From the NCBI RefSeq assembly GCF_040361275.1, contig NZ_APNH01000001.1, positions 898,501-962,500 of the forward strand: a stretch of 64,000 nucleotides of DNA, written 5' to 3'. Below, in pieces: positions 62,203 through 64,000 of the stretch. This stretch comes from Salinisphaera sp. T31B1 (lineage in GTDB: Bacteria; Pseudomonadota; Gammaproteobacteria; Nevskiales; Salinisphaeraceae). Under the pieces are notes generated by a model. It did not search any database and was not told where the DNA came from. It was given only the letters and a program-made list of their open reading frames with translations. The position numbers were made by a program, and so were the translations under genes. Within the stretch, counting starts at the first letter, position 1. Every line of letters starts with the position of its first letter.

Positions 62203-63414
62203 ATGCAGGATATATGGGCAGAGGTCGAACGCGGCTGTCACGAGATCATTCCGTCGGACCCGTTCCGCGAGCGGCTCGAGCTTGCCGGGCGGTCCGGCGA
62301 GCGCCTGGTCATCAAGGCCGGTTTCGATCCGACCGCGCCCGATTTGCACCTGGGGCACACCGTTCTGCTCAACAAGATGCGTCTGTTCCAGGATCTGGGG
62401 CACGACGTGGTGTTCCTGATCGGTGATTTCACCGGGCGCATCGGTGATCCGACCGGAAAGAACGTCACCCGCCAACCGCTCGACGAGGCGCAGGTCGCGG
62501 CCAATGCGGCGACGTATGAGGCACAGATCTACAAGGTATTGGATCCCGCGCGCACGCGCGTGGTCTTGAATTCCTCCTGGCTCAATCAATTGTCCAGTGC
62601 CGACATGATCAAGCTAGCAGCCACGCACACGGTTGCGCGCATGCTTGAGCGAGACGACTTCCACAAGCGTTATCACGCCAATCAGCCGATTGCGATCCAC
62701 GAGTTCCTGTATCCGTTGATTCAAGGCTACGACTCCGTCGCGTTGAACGCCGACCTCGAGCTCGGCGGTACCGACCAGAAGTTCAACCTGCTGATGGGGC
62801 GCCATCTGCAACAGGTCTATGGGCAGGCGCCGCAGGCGGTCCTCACCATGCCGCTGCTGGAGGGCCTCGACGGCGTGCAGAAAATGTCCAAATCGCTGGA
62901 CAACTACATCGGCATCGACGAGCCGCCCAACGAACAGTACGGCAAGCTCATGTCCATTTCCGACGAGTTGATGTGGCGCTACTTCGAGTTGTTGTCGTTC
63001 AAGCCGGTGGCCCAGATCGAAGCCTACCGGGCCGAGGTGGCGGAGGGCGCCAACCCACGCGACCTCAAATACCGTCTGGCCGACGAAATCGTCGCTCGCT
63101 TTCACGGGGCGGGGGCTGCGCAGGCGGCACACCAGGCGTTCGTGGCCCGTTTTAGCCAGGGCGCGGTTCCGGAGGACGTCGCGTTGCAGGAGCTCGCGGT
63201 AAGCGACAACGGACTCCAGACCGCTGCCTTGCTCAGTGCGGTCGGGCTGACCCAGAGCAATGGTGAAGGGATGCGGCTGATCAAGCAGGGTGCCGTCCGG
63301 GTGGATGGCCAACGAATCGAGGATCCGGCAGCGGTGTTCAATGCCGGCGGAGAGCATCTGATCCAGGTCGGAAAGCGTCGAATCGCGCGCGTACGGCTGA
63401 CCGAAGGCTCCTGA
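62203..63414 (+). CDS. tyrS: Tyrosyl-tRNA synthetase
   Basis: The 403-residue class I synthetase charges tRNA-Tyr. The HIGH motif reads HLGHT in [12 protein letters not shown] and the second motif is KMSKS in [11 protein letters not shown]. An S4 RNA-binding domain ends the protein ([20 protein letters not shown]). This matches the TyrRZ-like subtype found in pseudomonads rather than the E. coli form. The start ATG at 62203 has GGAG about 10 bases upstream. It is divergent from mepM and followed by the rRNA promoters. Confidence 0.97.
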   Translation: MQDIWAEVERGCHEIIPSDPFRERLELAGRSGERLVIKAGFDPTAPDLHLGHTVLLNKMRLFQDLGHDVVFLIGDFTGRIGDPTGKNVTRQPLDEAQVAANAATYEAQIYKVLDPARTRVVLNSSWLNQLSSADMIKLAATHTVARMLERDDFHKRYHANQPIAIHEFLYPLIQGYDSVALNADLELGGTDQKFNLLMGRHLQQVYGQAPQAVLTMPLLEGLDGVQKMSKSLDNYIGIDEPPNEQYGKLMSISDELMWRYFELLSFKPVAQIEAYRAEVAEGANPRDLKYRLADEIVARFHGAGAAQAAHQAFVARFSQGAVPEDVALQELAVSDNGLQTAALLSAVGLTQSNGEGMRLIKQGAVRVDGQRIEDPAAVFNAGGEHLIQVGKRRIARVRLTEGS

Positions 63415-63479
63415 GTCCAGCCGAAAAGCCCGTCATGACAGGCTTCGCGAATTTATTTCAAAATAATTGCAGAAATTCG

Positions 63480-63507
63480 TTGACAGGCTGGCGCGGAAGT
63501 CTAGAAT
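63480..63507 (+). promoter_or_regulatory. rRNA operon promoter P1 with UP element
   Basis: TTGACA (63480-63485) and TAGAAT (63502-63507) are 16 bases apart. An A/T-rich stretch just upstream (63449-63479) looks like an UP element. The bases after the -10 box are GC-rich (ACGCCC), the discriminator type linked to stringent control. Confidence 0.85.
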
Positions 63508-63625
63508 ACGCCCTCTCGCAACGGTGCGGGTCGCAAAAAACCCCCGGGTTGGACGCGGCAAGCACTCGCCTCGCGGCGTAGGGCATCAGGCGTTAATCGG
63601 CTGATTGATCTTGTTGGAGTGGCAG

Positions 63626-63658
63626 TGCCAAGTAACGGTTTGTTAACGTTATTTGGCA
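63626..63658 (+). repeat. Inverted repeat in the rRNA leader between P1 and P2
   Basis: TGCCAAGTAACG and CGTTATTTGGCA (one G-T pair) form a 12-base-pair stem around a 9-base loop. It is transcribed only from P1. A role in leader structure or processing is possible. Confidence 0.5.
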
Positions 63659-63751
63659 GGTTTCGATCACAGGCGGAGCAATCCGCTATGGAAGTCGGAA
63701 CCGGGTCAAAATGATCCCTGGCAACTTTTTTAAAATGATTTAAAAAAGTTG

Positions 63752-63779
63752 TTGACACTCTCGCAAATCGGCGTATAGT
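63752..63779 (+). promoter_or_regulatory. rRNA operon promoter P2 with A/T-rich upstream element
   Basis: TTGACA (63752-63757) and TATAGT (63774-63779) are 16 bases apart, preceded by the A/T-rich stretch 63726-63750. The start region (TACGCCGCTCTCGCAACG, 63779-63796) repeats that of P1 (63507-63523) almost exactly, so the two promoters probably arose by duplication. Confidence 0.88.
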
Positions 63780-63836
63780 ACGCCGCTCTCGCAACGAGAT
63801 GAACGGAAAGCGGCATACGCTGGAAGTCAAGTTGCA

Positions 63837-63850
63837 GATCTTTAACAACT
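63837..63850 (+). promoter_or_regulatory. rRNA antitermination boxA
   Basis: GATCTTTAACAACT resembles the rRNA boxA (TGCTCTTTAACAA in E. coli). It is followed at 63863-63876 by GTGTGGGTGCTCCC, like the boxC region. NusB/NusE would bind boxA to prevent Rho termination in the rRNA operon. Confidence 0.75.
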
Positions 63851-63975
63851 TGTAAGTGACTTGTGTGGGTGCTCCCTTGGGATGGCGAAAGCCAAGCCCT
63901 AATAGAGCATCCAAAAGCAAACGCTTAGGATGACTCATTATATGACTTCGGTCATATACCAGTTGAGAAGTAATT

Positions 63976-64000
63976 AAACTGGAGAGTTTGATCCTGGCTC
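63976..64000 (+). rRNA. rrs: 16S ribosomal RNA, 5' end (partial)
   Basis: The last 25 bases match the first 25 of E. coli 16S rRNA with three differences and contain the universal AGAGTTTGATC (the classic 27F primer region). The gene continues beyond the window. The exact 5' end was set by alignment to E. coli. Confidence 0.93.

Noticed and set aside
63501..63938. Minus-strand open frame across the rRNA leader
   Set aside because: The region is better explained by two rRNA promoters, boxA and the 16S start. The frame has no family match.
1..64000. CRISPR array, insertion sequence, prophage or tRNA gene
   Set aside because: I saw no regularly spaced repeats, no transposase or phage genes and no cloverleaf-like sequence. 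The tyrosine recombinase at the left edge is the housekeeping XerC.

Overview
The window is about 64 kb of GC-rich (roughly 65%) bacterial chromosome, densely packed with genes. The gene order is gammaproteobacterial: xerC-hslV-hslU-DUF971, ubiE-ubiJ-ubiB, rhodanese-secB-gpsA, ampD-ampE, rppH, bfd-bfr, hemJ, argC-erpA-anmK-mepM-tyrS, and then the 5' end of a 16S rRNA gene at the right edge. The mix of core genes with uptake systems for organic acids and amino acids suggests a free-living aerobic heterotroph. A Salinisphaera/Nevskiales-like gammaproteobacterium is my guess from general resemblance; I could not run a search to place it.

Layout. 1-2768: end of xerC, the HslVU protease behind a good heat-shock (sigma-32) promoter, and a DUF971 gene. 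2959-8000: threonine aldolase, an SDR oxidoreductase, a membrane diguanylate cyclase and asd. 8299-13203: a branched-chain amino-acid-type ABC importer with a Tat-type binding protein and a permease-ATPase fusion. 13375-16941: four exported or membrane proteins that I cannot assign. Three of them form a minus-strand operon with two 22-bp inverted repeats upstream, and one has a trypsin-like protease core. 17117-19344: RhtA-like exporter with a divergent XRE-cupin regulator, and an HhH-GPD protein. 19361-26458: PoxB-type pyruvate oxidase, then an HMG-CoA-lyase-like/CoA-transferase/LysR set divergent from a DUF3311-sodium symporter pair, with a LysR-type dyad between them. 26859-31775: saccharopine-dehydrogenase-like reductase, the ubiquinone genes ubiE-ubiJ-ubiB, and a GNAT gene interrupted by a one-base frameshift. 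31744-39357: CtpA, EnvC, rhodanese, SecB, GpsA, CDP-alcohol transferase, HAD phosphatase, TrmL and small proteins. 39426-45516: an OmpA-like protein, a large M16 peptidase and an OPT transporter. 45698-51544: DUF3015, two tandem DUF4105 proteins, AmpD and AmpE. 51578-55157: HisN-like phosphatase, HAD, RppH, an iron-regulated-looking bfd-bfr pair and HemJ. 55237-64000: ClC channel, ArgC, ErpA with a decayed duplicate of its 3' end, AnmK, MepM-type endopeptidase, TyrS, and the rRNA leader with two promoters, boxA and the first 25 bases of 16S rRNA.

Themes. Cell-envelope maintenance recurs (EnvC, CtpA, AmpD/AmpE, AnmK, MepM, M16 peptidase, DUF4105 pair). The best candidates for undescribed biology are the 13.4-16.9 kb exported cluster and the tandem DUF4105 locus. 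The LysR/CoA-transferase/lyase/symporter locus looks like a self-contained pathway for an organic acid whose identity cannot be read from sequence alone.
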